A DNA stretch of 64,000 bases from contig CM057844.1 of NCBI GenBank assembly GCA_030068075.1, positions 17,592,001 through 17,656,000 of the forward strand, read 5' to 3'. The translations under genes were made by a program, and so were the position numbers. This stretch comes from Paguma larvata. Taxonomy: Eukaryota > Chordata > Mammalia > Carnivora > Viverridae. This document shows positions 23,620 through 35,002 of this stretch, piece after piece. The notes under the pieces are model-generated. The model was given only the letters and a program-made list of their open reading frames with translations, had not been told where the DNA came from and ran no database searches. How positions within the stretch are numbered: position 1 is the stretch's first letter; every line of letters starts with the position of its first letter.

Positions 23620-23763
23620 TTGAATACTTTCAGACAGATATGAATGCCCTTTTCAGCTCAATAAAAATTATACTGCTTTGTGTACTATAGCTGTTTCACT
23701 TTATTATTCATCAACATTGCCTATCTGGCCCCTTAGGCATATGACACTTTTACCCTTAGTTTA

Positions 23764-23978
23764 TACTAGGGATTGATAAACTATATCTGTAAAGGGCAAG
23801 ATAATAAATACATTAACCTTTGGGGGCTATATGGTCTATGTTGCAAATACTCAACTTTGGCATTGTAGTATAAAAACAGCCATAGCAATAGGTGAAAAAA
23901 TGAGTGTGGTTGTTTTCCAATAAAATGTTATATCCAGAAATTTGGCCCCAGGACCATAGTTTACCAAATCTCTGGTCT
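23764..23978. mobile_element. hAT-type DNA transposon remnant
   Basis: Short non-autonomous element with matching ends: agggattgataaactat at the left is the inverted counterpart of atagtttaccaaatctct at the right. The interior (aagggcaagataataaat; ggggctatatggtctatg; ccaataaaatgttatat) follows a common mammalian Charlie-type repeat in antisense. No transposase is present. Confidence 0.65.
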
Positions 23979-24539
23979 AGATTATAGTGTTTTTTATAAT
24001 TAATATTTAACCTTAAAAGATGTTATATACCTTTGAAAACATTTGTGAATACATTTACAACCAGTCTGGTCAATCAGGAAGAATGAATGGATGTATCTAT
24101 AAGTAATCTGATTGAACTTTCCTCTGAACATCAAAAACCACATTGAACACCTTACTAAAGTACTTACCTCAGGGTGGCATTCTAAATTGAAGAAATCAGA
24201 CCTATGAAAGTGCATAATGCATCACCAAGAAGAAACCATAAAAATAGAATTTAGAAAAAGCATTTCGAAGAAAGGCCTCCATTTGAAATCAGGAGAGTAA
24301 TATTAATTAATGCATATGCCCATAAGAGACCAGACAAATAATTTACCAATAAGTTTTTCCCTATAGATGATTATATTTACTTGGTAATTTTATGGGAGTT
24401 TTTTCATCTGTTATTATTGTTAGAGATCTCAAATCCTTAGGAAAACTCAACTGAAGTTCACTTATATCCATTTTCTCCTCTTCTTGGCACACAAATTAAT
24501 TATAAGCCCCTTTTGGTAAAGATCCCCTTGTAGTCAGGT
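23979..24539. other. Unique non-coding sequence
   Basis: No gene or repeat recognised. The 71-codon minus-strand open frame at 24000-24215 has no domain. Confidence 0.5.
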
Positions 24540-24830
24540 GAAGGCAACAGATTGAGCTCATATTAATGGAATACAAGTGACATTAAGTATGCCCTTTCCA
24601 GGCCAGGCTAATAAAGCATCTGCTATTTATGACTCTTCCTCATTTTTCCCTTCTGTAGTAACCTCAAAGTCAGGAGAGTACAGGATGGAAGAAGCGTGAG
24701 TACCAGAGGTACCTCATGAAAGAGATCTAATCAGTAGAGCTAACCAGAACTTTATGGGAGTGAAAATTTTTTATTGTGTTAAGTTGTGTTAAGTGTAAGA
24801 TGGGTATTGGTAGCTAACTGACCTGGAAAA
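24540..24830 (+). mobile_element. LTR-like remnant
   Basis: gccctttccaggccaggctaataaag and gggagtgaaaattttttattgtgttaag resemble the 3' half of MaLR/ERVL-type LTRs (gagtgagaaataaa...attgtgttaagcc). Contains a short tandem, gtgttaagttgtgttaag. Family not resolved. Confidence 0.4.
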
Positions 24831-25093
24831 ATACATGAATGTACAGCTACAACCTAGTGTTTTGACACAATGGGAGAAAAAGGGAACAGATCAACAAGGA
24901 GAGGGAACTGTGGTCTGTGCAAAGAGAAAGGCAGCCCAAGGAAGGGCTCTATCCAGATTCACCCACATCGTGATCCACACGGATATGGGAACTGGACAAG
25001 GCACTGAGGAGCAGCTGATGGAGGATATCTCAGGACAGATACTCAAGAAAGGTGACTCTTGAAGGAAAGAGGCTGATGTATGATATGTATGTT

Positions 25094-25122
25094 TGTGTGT
25101 GTGTTATACTCACACACACACA
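25094..25122. repeat. GT/CA inverted repeat hairpin
   Basis: A GT run (25095-25103) is followed after a 7-base TTATACT spacer by a CA run (25111-25122), forming a perfect stem of at least 9 bp. CA units continue in pieces to 25134. Confidence 0.9.
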
Positions 25123-25134
25123 TGTACACACACA

Positions 25135-25660
25135 TAATCAAAGTGAGATATGTGTGCTGGAGTTTGTATAAATATGTCCTTATTTTTCTTATTTTGCCGC
25201 AGACCATTACAACTTTATCAAGAATCAGTTTCTACCCAAAGAATCATTTGAAAACCATTACCCCATGATGACATAATGGGTTTTTCAAAAGAGTGTGGTC
25301 AGTCATGGAAACATGGACTAAATGAGAAACAAAGACCATCATTTGTTTTGTCTACCCCAGCACCATCCAGGGAAGAAAGGGTCATAATCAGTCATCTTTG
25401 GCTATATCCCATCCCACTGGCAAGAACATTCTTAACATGAAAATGGATGAACAAAGTGGCCTGTAATCAGACTTTTGATGTTTTGATCCTGTTGACAAAA
25501 ATATTCTCACTGTAAAGTAGATGCATCAGGCTAACTTAGCTACCCTTAAATATTTAATTCATCTTGTTCCTCTTGTTTTGATTCTGGAATGTGCAGGTCA
25601 TGATGACCTCAAAGTTTCTCACTCCTCAATATTTATAGGATTTATTATAAATTATAATTA
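25135..25660. other. Unique non-coding sequence
   Basis: No gene or repeat recognised. Confidence 0.5.
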
Positions 25661-25827
25661 GGGGTGCCTGGGTGGTTCAGTCGGTTAGGCATCCAACTTC
25701 GACTCAGGTCATGATCTCATGGTTTGTGAGTTCAAGCCCTGCATTGGGCTCCATGCTGACAGCTCAGAGCCTGAAGACTGCTTAGGATTCTGTGTCTCCC
25801 TCTCTCTCTCTGCCTTCCTCCGCTAAT

Positions 25828-25865
<38 letters not shown>

Positions 25866-25898
25866 TCTCTCTCAAAAATATATAAACATTTAAAAAAC
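25661..25898 (+). mobile_element. Felid tRNA-Lys SINE with expanded (CT)n
   Basis: ggggtgcctgggtggttcagtcgg head, caagccctgcattgggctcc region, and a tail of caaaaatatataaacatttaaaa. The internal pyrimidine block has grown to a nearly pure CT run at 25827-25862, a microsatellite born inside the SINE. Confidence 0.97.
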
Positions 25899-26749
25899 TT
25901 GTAATTGGCATTTTAGTTTTATGACATCTTTATGATTTTGGATAACTCATAAGGTGGCATAAAAGTTTATGCATCCATGTTATAAGGTGGGATAACATAA
26001 GTTTGGTTCTGAAAGATGTAATTGTTCTTGGTGAGTTAGCAAGTTCAGGATTCTTAGTTTGCAAAGGTGAGTGCTAGACACCAAATTGTGTACTTCCACC
26101 AAGAAAGCAAATGTCATCCAATGAGGATTTTTAGCAGATAGCCTGTGTTCCTTTCATTTCTTATGTAAAGCATACACCACACATAGCTGATATAAGCATT
26201 TGTCTTATTTGCATTTCTACTGTTCTATCTTTCCACATGGTCTTCATCAATAAGAAATCTTCAACTGAAGGTAACAGAAAACTCAATTTTGAAAATAAAG
26301 GAACTGCAGAATTAGAAGGCTATTGGATACAAACAACCCTTGCAGGTCTTTTAGCTCTGTTCTCTCCTCTGTGTTAGCTTTATCCTCGTGCAGGCAGAAC
26401 TGATGATCAGACACAGCAATGTCTCTGTCCCATCTCTGGATGGGAAAGATTAGGTTCTTTTTAAGTATCCTTTTAAGAGCTATAAAACCTCTCCTAGAAA
26501 CTTCCTAGCATGTTTCCTTTCAAATTTCACTGGCCAGAATTTTACCCTTTGTCCATGCCTAAATCTGCATTAAAAATGAGACTACTTTATGTGGCTTAAA
26601 ACAATCAAGGTCTACCTCCCAGGGTTAGAGATTCACCCGAATCCCTTGGACTTACCTGAAGCCCTTGACCACAAGTAGAAGAGCAGATATCTAAATAAAT
26701 TCAGTGCTCTGCTACTAAGGAGAAAAAATGTGAAAATGGATGATAGGTA
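25899..26749. other. Unique non-coding sequence
   Basis: No gene or repeat recognised. Confidence 0.5.
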
Positions 26750-27245
26750 ATGTGGTAGATATCTGCGAATATGAGTACAAACAGTGTCTTGTATGTGATT
26801 GTCGCTTCTCTCTATTTTCCCTCCTATTGAATCAGGGCTGGCCTTTTGATGTGCTTTGGCCAAATTAATGTGATAAACTAATAGTGTATGACTTAAGAAT
26901 CCTGGAAGCTTCCTTTCTCACTCTTTTTCACCTGTCTGGCAGCTGCCATGTAAATAAGCTTGGAGAGAACTTGTGGAGAAAGAAAGGTCTGGCCAGCCCC
27001 AAGTTGTTCTGGACACCCGAGCTGAGCAAAGCCACCTTCAGGCATGTGAAACTATCTTGAATGTTCTAGTCCAAGTCAAGCTCATACTTGAATATATCTA
27101 CAAGAGTCATTCCAGATAGCACTATATGGAGCATAAGAACCACAAGGAGATGAGCCCAGTCAATACCCAAAACTGTGAGAAATAATATATGTTGATTTTT
27201 AAGTTACCAAGTTGAAGTAGATTTTTCATATACTAATAGGTAACT
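26750..27245 (+). mobile_element. MaLR/ERVL-type solo LTR remnant
   Basis: gaatcagggctggccttttgatgtgctttggcc, ctggcagctgccatg, gatgagcccagtcaatacccaaaac, gtgagaaataatatatgttg and the terminal gttaccaagttg...ggtaactg follow the order of an ancient mammalian LTR. gagaaataat is the site of the relic polyadenylation signal. No internal retroviral sequence follows. Confidence 0.65.
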
Positions 27246-27640
27246 GTCTGAGTTCATTAAAGATGCTATAACAAACTACCATAGCATGGATGGCTTCTAA
27301 ACACACTTAATACTCATAGTTGTAAAGACTGGAAGTCCTAGATCAGACCAGGTAAGGGCCTTTTTCTGAGTTTTAGACTTCTTGTTGGATTCTCGAATGA
27401 CAGAAATGGGCAAGGGAGTTCTCTTGGGCCTCTTTTTTAAAAGTACTAATGCCAAGCATGACTATTTTGCTCTTACGATCTACTCACCTCCCAAAGGTCC
27501 CACCTCCTAAAACCATCACGTTCTGGGGGAGTATATATTTCTGGAACTCTTTGCATTTGAGAACAGCTCAACTATGTTCCTTGGGATGAAATCAGAGTCC
27601 ACCACAGCCTTGGACGAAAACAAGCAACATGTATGTACAC
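27246..27640 (-). mobile_element. MLT1-type solo LTR remnant
   Basis: Antisense MLT1 order: ctgagttcattaaagatgctataacaaactaccatag, gttgtaaagactggaagtcc, ctcacctcccaaaggtcccacctcc, and accatcacgttctggggg. It directly abuts the plus-strand LTR before it, giving two LTRs facing each other end to end. Confidence 0.72.
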
Positions 27641-28530
27641 AGGAAACACTCGCTCATACTAAAATGCCAGTTGAACTGAAATTGCCAAGATGCACTGTTA
27701 ACTCCCTGTCTGCACCCTTATTTCATCTCTGTGTGGACATAAGGTGATAAATACCCTTATGTTGTTCTTGGGCAGTGTAATGGATACATACTTTTTTAAA
27801 AAGGCATTTCAATGTTAGGAATAGATTCCTGATAAAAAACAGCAATGACTTGTAAATTTAGGATAAGTCCTCCTAAGAAAGATAAATTTATGCAAATTTA
27901 GAAGCTATTTAGGTTTCTTCATCACCTCATAAAAAGTTTCAGAATGAAAGATGGCTAGATAGACCTGGTTTATGAATTCAGAAGGCTAGAAAGATCCTGG
28001 ACACACCATTCTCTTTATAATTAGGCAGATCAAAATATAAACCATTTACACAAACAGCACTCTCTCCTTTAGAGAATTCCAGGGAATGAACACCCTCATT
28101 TCTCCTTGTAACACAACAAATTGTTAATGGAGACCCTATTCCCCTCCATCCCATCCCCATTTATCCAAACTCCCAGTGCAAACTCAGGCACACATAAGTG
28201 CACACACACACAGGACAGACTCAAGACAAATTTAAGCCAAATCTTTAATGCCATAATCTCAACCCATTTTATCTGTCTCTGGAGTTCATAAATAAAACAG
28301 CAATCCTCCCTACTTTCTTGCAAAGATAATGCTGTTTGCAGTGGTTAAATTACATGAGGAGGAAAAAATCATGTTGGAGTAGCATATTTCATAGAATTCT
28401 AGGACATTCACAACTTTAACCTTTTAAAGATAAATATATTAAATGTCTAATGCCATACCTAGCTTGTGAATTTTAGGACAAACTTATAATAAAATCATCT
28501 TTTTTATGGTCATTGTGACTACTTCACAAT
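27641..28530. other. Unique non-coding sequence
   Basis: No gene or repeat recognised apart from a short CA run at 28200-28212. Confidence 0.5.
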
Positions 28531-28824
28531 TTTTTTTAATTTAAAATAGTTTATTTTCAAATTGGTTTACATAAAACACCAGTGTTCATCCCAACATGTG
28601 CCCTTTTTTAATGCCCATCACCCCCTCTCCCCCCCACCCATCTCCCTCACCCTCAGTTTGTTCTTAGTCTTTGAGAGTCTCTTATGTTTTATCTCCCTCC
28701 CTCTCTGTGTCTTTTTTTTCTTTCCCCTCTTCCCCTCCCCCTGGTTTTTGCTTAGTCTCACCAAGTCCACCTATTCGTGGAAACATATGGTATCTGTCTT
28801 TTTCTGACTGACTTATTTCACTTA
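28531..28824 (-). mobile_element. Carnivore L1 3'UTR insertion
   Basis: Antisense L1 3' end: T-rich tail, aatagtttattttcaaattgg, ttcttagtctttgagagtctc, ggtatctgtctttttctgac, stopping at gacttatttcactta. A probable TSD acaatttttt flanks it (28526 onward and 28825 onward). The 5' truncation point matches that of 18074-18375. Confidence 0.9.
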
Positions 28825-29374
28825 ACAATTTTTTAAGACCCACTGGTAATAAACATAACTTTATGTTTCTTTTGTTTTCCAAAGAGACTTTAAAGATCTT
28901 ACTGATGCCCTGGTAAATATTTTACAATGGACTCTTTGAGGGGAAATACAGCCTTGATTTGAAGTGTTTGCCAAATTCCATGGGATAAATACTCCAGTCA
29001 CGGCCAGTTTCTACCAACATGATATCACTGAACCAGGACTTGAGAAGAAGTATGAAGAACACCATTCTTTAGTATTTCTAGCATAAAGGCACAATAGACT
29101 TAATTCACCTCAATAGTACAGATTATGGTAAAATGTAGTAAAAATTAATAACAGATAGGTTTTTGGGAATTCCTTACCTAAATTTTGAATATAACTAATT
29201 TAATCTTAAGTTTATGTGATTTAGTTTTTAATAATGGTTGTGTTGAGCAACGAGCTCTCAAAATTCCTAAAAATTTAGCAACTGCCTCTCTTGAGCCACT
29301 ATGGGCTGGCTACAGCACAGTATCCTGTTCTAGGATACTGCTGTACAGAATACAAAGATGAATGAATAAAGAAA
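28825..29374. other. Unique non-coding sequence
   Basis: No gene or repeat recognised. Confidence 0.5.
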
Positions 29375-29545
29375 TAATAAGCATATATTAAGTACCCATT
29401 CTATGGAAATTATGTCCACAAACATTACTTCACTTGTATATACATGTGAGGTCAAAGCAGGTCATTATTCCATTTTACTGAAGAGGAAACTGAGAACCAG
29501 AGATGTTAACAAACCAACTAAAGTCAGGATTATGAAGGGATAGAA
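29375..29545 (-). mobile_element. MIR SINE remnant
   Basis: attaagtacccattctatgg, cattttactgaagaggaaactgagaaccagagatg is MIR antisense. Diverged. Confidence 0.65.
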
Positions 29546-29678
29546 CAGATATCACAAACTGAGTTTCCAAAAGAGAGCAAGCAGTTAACTTAAATGGAAG
29601 CAAGTCAAATCAAATGTAAAAATCTGAGCATCTGAAGGCAGGTAGGGGCTATGACAAGCAAAATAAACAGCTGACATT

Positions 29679-29881
29679 AAAAAAAATTTTTAATGTTTAT
29701 TTATTTTTGAGAGAGCATGAGTGGGGGAGGAGCAGAGAGAGGAAAACAGAAACTGAAGCAAGATCCAGGCTCTGGACTATCAGCGCAGAGCCCAATGCGG
29801 GGCTCAAATCCGCAAGCTGTGAGATAGTCACCTGAGCTGAAGTCAGATGCTTAGCCAACTGAGACACCCAGGTGCCCCAAT
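29679..29881 (-). mobile_element. Felid tRNA-Lys SINE
   Basis: Minus-strand copy with TSD agctgacatt at 29669-29678 and 29882-29891. It sits immediately before a MIR element. Confidence 0.95.
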
Positions 29882-29892
29882 AGCTGACATTT

Positions 29893-30115
29893 TTAAAACA
29901 CTTACTAAGTACCAAGCACTGTACAGAGTCTTTGTATATATATTAACTCATTTAATCTTTAAAGAAATGAGGTAGGTATCTTATTATCCCCACGTGTAGA
30001 TGAGAAATTGAGATTCAAAAGTTTTTCTAAAGTCACACAGTAAATGGTGGAGCTAGAATCGAATCCCAGCCAGTCTGTTACCAGACCCTACATTCTGGTA
30101 CTCTATGAATGCCTC
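29893..30115 (-). mobile_element. MIR SINE, nearly full length
   Basis: cacttactaagtaccaagcactg, attaactcatttaatc, gaggtaggtatcttattatcccc, agtcacacagtaaatggtggagc and gaatcccagccagtctg give the complete MIR antisense order. The best-preserved MIR in the window. Confidence 0.9.
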
Positions 30116-30515
30116 ATTTAAAGGGAACGACTGCTAGTCAGCTTGGGTGTATTGTTATATAAAAATGTGGGTCAGTGTTACCAGACCTTCCAACTTATCA
30201 AGAAAAAGATAAAAATCTGGGCTTTTATGTAAAATGGACTGATCTTTACTTAATTCTGTAAAATTGTTGGTCAACAGATCTTAGCCTATTTCTTTCCCTC
30301 CATTTCTTCTTCCTCTCCTTTGGATATCCTGTTATATAGATGTTGACCCTTCTATTTCTATCTACTATGACTGTTAACATTTACATACATATTTCCATCT
30401 CCTTCTCCATTCCTAATACATTCTGATGGAGTTCTTTGGCTTCATCTTTTGGCTCAATTAATAATTCTTTGGCTCTAACCATTCTGTAGTTCAACCCAAT
30501 TGATCAATTTGGTGC
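30116..30515. other. Unique non-coding sequence
   Basis: No gene or repeat recognised. Confidence 0.5.
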
Positions 30516-30521
30516 TCTATA

Positions 30522-30950
30522 GCAGTGGTACTCAAACTTGAATGCCTCAGAATTACTTGGGTGTGTATCTTAACACAGAGATGCCTGAGTCCCACTCCTA
30601 GAGTTTCTGATTCAGCAGATCTCAAGTGGATAAAAGAATTTGTATTTCTACCAGGATTTGGGGTGATGTTGATGCTGGTGGTCTGGGGAATCACACTTTA
30701 TTTTTTTTTAATGTTTTTATTTATTTTTGAGAGCAGGAGAGACAAAGCATGAGTCGGGGAGGGTCAGAGAGAGAGGGAGACACAGAATCCGAAGCAGGCT
30801 CCAGGCTCCGAGCTGTCAGCACAGAGCCCGACGCGGGGCTCGAACTCACAGACTGTGAGATCATGACCTGAGCCGAAGTCGGCCGCTTAACCGACTGAGC
30901 CACCCAGGCGCCCCTAGGGATCACACTTTAGGGTCCACTGCTTTACCACA
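30522..30950 (+). mobile_element. MER5A-like element split by a SINE
   Basis: tagcagtggtactcaaacttg, ctgagtcccactcctagag, tttctgattcagcagatctc and tgttgatgctggtggtc match MER5A. After the SINE at 30701-30914 the end continues (tttagggtccactgctttacc). Non-autonomous hAT transposon, no coding capacity. Confidence 0.8.
30701..30914 (-). mobile_element. Felid tRNA-Lys SINE inside MER5A
   Basis: Near-consensus copy, with gagccacccaggcgcccc at the right end. TSD atcacacttta at 30690-30700 and 30920-30930. Clear nesting: the SINE is younger than the DNA transposon. Confidence 0.97.
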
Positions 30951-31950
30951 ACTCTTCTTTTATACTTTGATTTCCCTTATAATCGCTTGCTTCAGTCCCT
31001 TGTTATCAAACTCTGCCATATCACTTTGAGTATATTCATTTAACTTATTTTAAATCTTGCTCTAATACATTAATTCTATTCTGTTTGCTACAAACTACTG
31101 AGTTAGTTTTGTTTTCTGCTTTTCTTTTTCACATATGTAGTCTCTCTATACACATACATACATATTCTGATATTTCTATTTCAATATAAATTCAAGTATA
31201 TACATATATACCCTCTCTTCTGTGACCTCTTCCCCTGAGGAACATCAATAATGTATACAAGGGGAGGGGCTAGGACAGGCCCTAGCTTATGCTCCTCCTA
31301 GTGATTTTAGACAATGGATTGGGAGATCCCTATCAGAAAAAAGCCTGAAGCCCTGGGATGGGCCACTCTTCATTTGGCACCACCACCAACTCACATCATC
31401 TGCCACCAGGATCCATGCTCTCTTCTCCAAGCTGCTTGTAAACACCTGTCATCAGGGTGTGTGAGAGAAAAAGGAAGGCTATTTATATCAGACCTGTAGA
31501 ATCTAGGAAAACAGAGACTATACAATACTTTTCGATTAGAAAAAATGTTATTGGGGTTAAAACATTTTCAGGACCAGTAAATTATTGCTCACAAATACAA
31601 ATTTCTTATGCATGTCCAGAATAAGGAAATCAGTTAACGGGGAATTCCTGTTCATAAAGGTGACAGGATGGAATGGTGATTATCAGAGCAATCAAAAAAT
31701 ATAGATATGCTGGCATTATTCCAACCCATATTCCTTGAATATATAGCTAATCAGTTAGCACCACTTCCTCTAGCAATGAAGCAAGACAAATGTACTTTGC
31801 TATCTTACAGGCTCATCCTGTTGTAGTAGTTTTGATGATTCCTGGGAAGGCACTAGAAACTGCCTGCCATTGTCAATATAGAGGGCTGAGGCACATTTGA
31901 TTCCCACATGTGCTTGAGACATATAAATCCCAGAAATTCAGGAAGCACAA
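30951..31950. other. Unique non-coding sequence
   Basis: No gene. The 61-codon frame at 31314-31499 has no domain. Confidence 0.5.
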
Positions 31951-32300
31951 TTTTATTTTTTTTAATTAATAGTTTAAAAAATATTTATTTGTGGAGAATG
32001 GGTGTGCCTGGCTGGCTCAGTCAGTTAAGCCTCTGACTTCGGCTCAGGTCACAATCTCACTGCTCCTGGGTTTGAGCCCCGCATCAGACTCTGTGCTGAC
32101 AGCTCAGAGCCTAGAGCCTGCTTCAGATTCTGTATCTTTCTCTGTCTCTGCCCCTCCCCATCCTCTCTCAAAAATAAACATTAAAAAATTTTTTAATATT
32201 TTATTTATTTAAGTAATCTCTACACCCAACGTAGGGCTCGAACTCACAAACTCCAAATCAAGAGTCACGCATTCTTCCAACTGAGCCAGACAGACACCCC
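31951..32300 (-). mobile_element. Older short carnivore SINE, interrupted
   Basis: The core at 32191-32300 reads tttatttaagtaatctctacacccaac and gagccagacagacacccc, the antisense of the short carnivore SINE. Its T-rich tail is split: part lies at 31951-31999 before the inserted SINE. cacaatttt at 31946-31954 and 32307-32315 is a plausible TSD of the composite. Confidence 0.75.
32000..32190 (+). mobile_element. Felid tRNA-Lys SINE nested in an older SINE
   Basis: ggtgtgcctggctggctcagtcag head, gggtttgagccccgcatcag B-box region and aaaaataaacattaaaaaatt tail. The AT-rich aatatttattt / aatattttatttattt sequences on either side suggest target-site duplication in the tail of the older, opposite-strand SINE. 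Confidence 0.9.
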
Positions 32301-32494
32301 AGGACACACAATTTTCTAATGAAGAACTGTGAAATGCTGCCAGGCACACAAACCATAATAGCAAATATAATAGCATATTCTCTGGGCAAGTACTCATGGC
32401 ACTACATGTTCTTTGTTTATTAGTTTTCTATACATGTTCTCCATTTAAATATTTTCTCTACATGGAAGGCTATGTATGTTGTCTTTGTAGTAGA

Positions 32495-32965
32495 TTGCAA
32501 AATCTTCCACTTTGTGGTGGGTTGAAAAAATAGTCACAGATTCCTCCCTACTCCTTGTCCACATCTTTTGCAATGTGACGTTGTGGTTCCTTCCATCAAG
32601 AGTTGGAGACTTTATTCAGCCCTGAAACTGGGCTGACCTCCTGACTTGGTTTGGCCAATGGAACAGTGGCAATCATGATACCAACACTTACACGTTGAAG
32701 GTTGTTCTCCAGATGTGAATAAGACTTGGCCAGCCTGCTGGAGAACAAGCAGCCACATGGAGAATTGAGGTAGTCCACAAGGCAGTTGATGCATAAATGA
32801 GCTCAGCCAAGACCAACCAAACCTCATCCAGATCAATAAAGCCACCTAGCTGAGTCCATCGCAGTGACCTGCAGAATCATGAGCTAAAAAAAGTCATTGT
32901 ACGAAGTCACTGTGTTTGGAGTTATTTATTATGCAGCAAAAACAAAAAAGACAGAAAAACTAATG
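32495..32965 (+). mobile_element. MaLR/ERVL-type solo LTR remnant
   Basis: tagtagattgcaaaatcttcc, catcaagagttggagac, gaaactgggctgacctcctgacttggtttggcc, ccagcctgctggagaac, and a terminal cactgtgtttggagttatttattatgcagc follow a common ancient LTR. The same family as, or related to, 26750-27245. Confidence 0.65.
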
Positions 32966-34782
32966 TGAGGACAGAAATATGCCTGTGAGAAATGTTTGAG
33001 GTTTTTCTCCTTAGGCAACTCTTGAGAGCCCTCAAATCTTCAGAGAATACTGCGCATAGCATTCAGTAAATACATGTCAGTTAAAGTGACATGTCTATGA
33101 GCACAAGGACTGTATATTTCTTTAACATATAGTGCAAGGCATACGAAGGTCCTCTAGAAGAATTTACTGAATGTGTATTTACATGTGAATCTATGTGGAA
33201 ATAGTCTCTTCCACTACACTGTGTATAAGTTTCTTAGTCATCCCCTCCTCTTCTATCTCCTTGGAATTTAATATTTCTGGACACACAAGCCTAACTTCCA
33301 GCTATCAGTACTGGCAACTCTTTGCCTTAAACTCTCCCTTGCCTCCAAAATCTGTTCTGTCCATGCAGAGGGAAGGCCAGAACCAGTTGGTGATCAGTGA
33401 AACCCAGAAGCACCCCTCTACAAACAACTAATTAACGTGGGTAATGAATGTCCTTCTCCTTCAGAAGATAACTCTAGGTGCATGTTCTATACTGTCTCTC
33501 AGAATTTCCCAGGGTTTTAATTTCCAGTTGTCCATGGTGTAACTTGCTTGATAATGTATCCTTTACTATCTTTCTTCCCCCTACCAGTATTTCCTGGGAT
33601 CACCTTCCAAATAAACTATTTGCACTCGAAATTTTGCTTCTGGGTAAATGAAACAAGACACATGGAGATTCTCAGAGCTCCAGGTTTGTTCTTTCCTATA
33701 TTAAGAGAATGGAAACTTAACAAAGACCTTTATCTTTTGGAGACAGATGGTATCTTAGGCATCTGCTATACATGGAAAGGATACATGCCACAAGTATGAT
33801 GAAGGCATAGATAAATGGCCCTCTGTGACCACAGAAAACCAACAATGCCAAGACTATTTTTATAATTATGAAAAGTTTTAAAGGACTTCGAGGGAAAAAA
33901 AACCATTGATATCACTTAATGTTTTCTAAAGAGTATATATCTCATTATGAGAAATAAGGGGAAAGAAAATAACTTTGCTATGTGTTAAGGTCAATGCAAT
34001 AAAAGGTACCAGATTTCTTTTCAAAACAATTGTTTATAAGGTTCTTCAATTTATAATATACAGAACTTCAACACTTCTGTTTGGTATTTTTATGTATCTT
34101 GCGGTAGAAAGTTCCTAATAGATCTCAGAATCCACAGAGATATAGGATACACCCACCATATATAATAAGAACAAAAGCCAGTTATACGTTTGGTTAACAT
34201 AAAGAAATTTGATGTAAGATCTACTTCTTTCTTATCATCCTATAAAAAATAGTCACCTGCCTTCCAACATCTTTAGTTTGTCCTACGGAACTAAAGTTCT
34301 CAAATTTTTTAACTGACCAGCTTCTGACATGAATTCCATAATATTTTAGTTACTTAAGGAAAAATCAATTGATTGACTTCATTGCAATTGCTCAATCTAA
34401 TATTCGCTAAACTTCACGCAAAAATGAGAAATTCAAGCAGGAATTCTACTCAGTAGTGAGCCTCATGGATCTACCCCTTTTGGTTTGGACATATGGGATT
34501 GGAGTCAGTAGATGAAGACCTTAACTCCAAGCTCTCAACTCTGAAAATGACAGCACTTTTCATCAGATTGACTCTCATTCATTATTACCAACATTTGGGA
34601 TGAATACAATTTTCTTCCAAGGCATAATAGCTTTATAAAATATAAACTGATGTCTGTATTACCTAATTTCCCCATTCTCAGGCCCAAACAATTAATTTTT
34701 TATACTCATTTGAGGACATACTCACTTACTATTTTATATTGTTACCCAGCTCTTGCATGTCTAGCCTTACCCAATAACATTT
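32966..34782. other. Mostly unique non-coding sequence
   Basis: A weak L2 3'-like run (gagcacaaggactgtatatttc ... ttactgaatg) lies at 33090-33170. Nothing else recognised. Open frames here have no domain. Confidence 0.45.
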
Positions 34783-34797
34783 AAAGGTACTAAATGG

Positions 34798-35002
34798 AGG
34801 GCCGCCTGACTCAGTTGGTTAAGCATCCAACTCTTGGTTTTGGCTCAGGTCATGATCTCATGGTTTCATGAGTTTGAGCCCCATATTGGGTTCTGCGATG
34901 GCTGCATGGAACTTACTTGGGATTCTCTCTCTCCCTCTCTCTCTGTCCCTCCCCCACTCAAGCTATCTCTGTCTGTCCCAAATAAATAAGTAAACTTTAA
35001 AA
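34798..35002 (+). mobile_element. Carnivore SINE, tggatgg-less variant
   Basis: Plus-strand SINE with a 5-base addition after the head (aactcttggttttggctcagg), a form intermediate between older and felid subfamilies. Tail aaataaataagtaaactttaaaa. TSD aaaggtac at 34783-34790 and 35003-35010, extending imperfectly to 15 bp. Confidence 0.93.
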
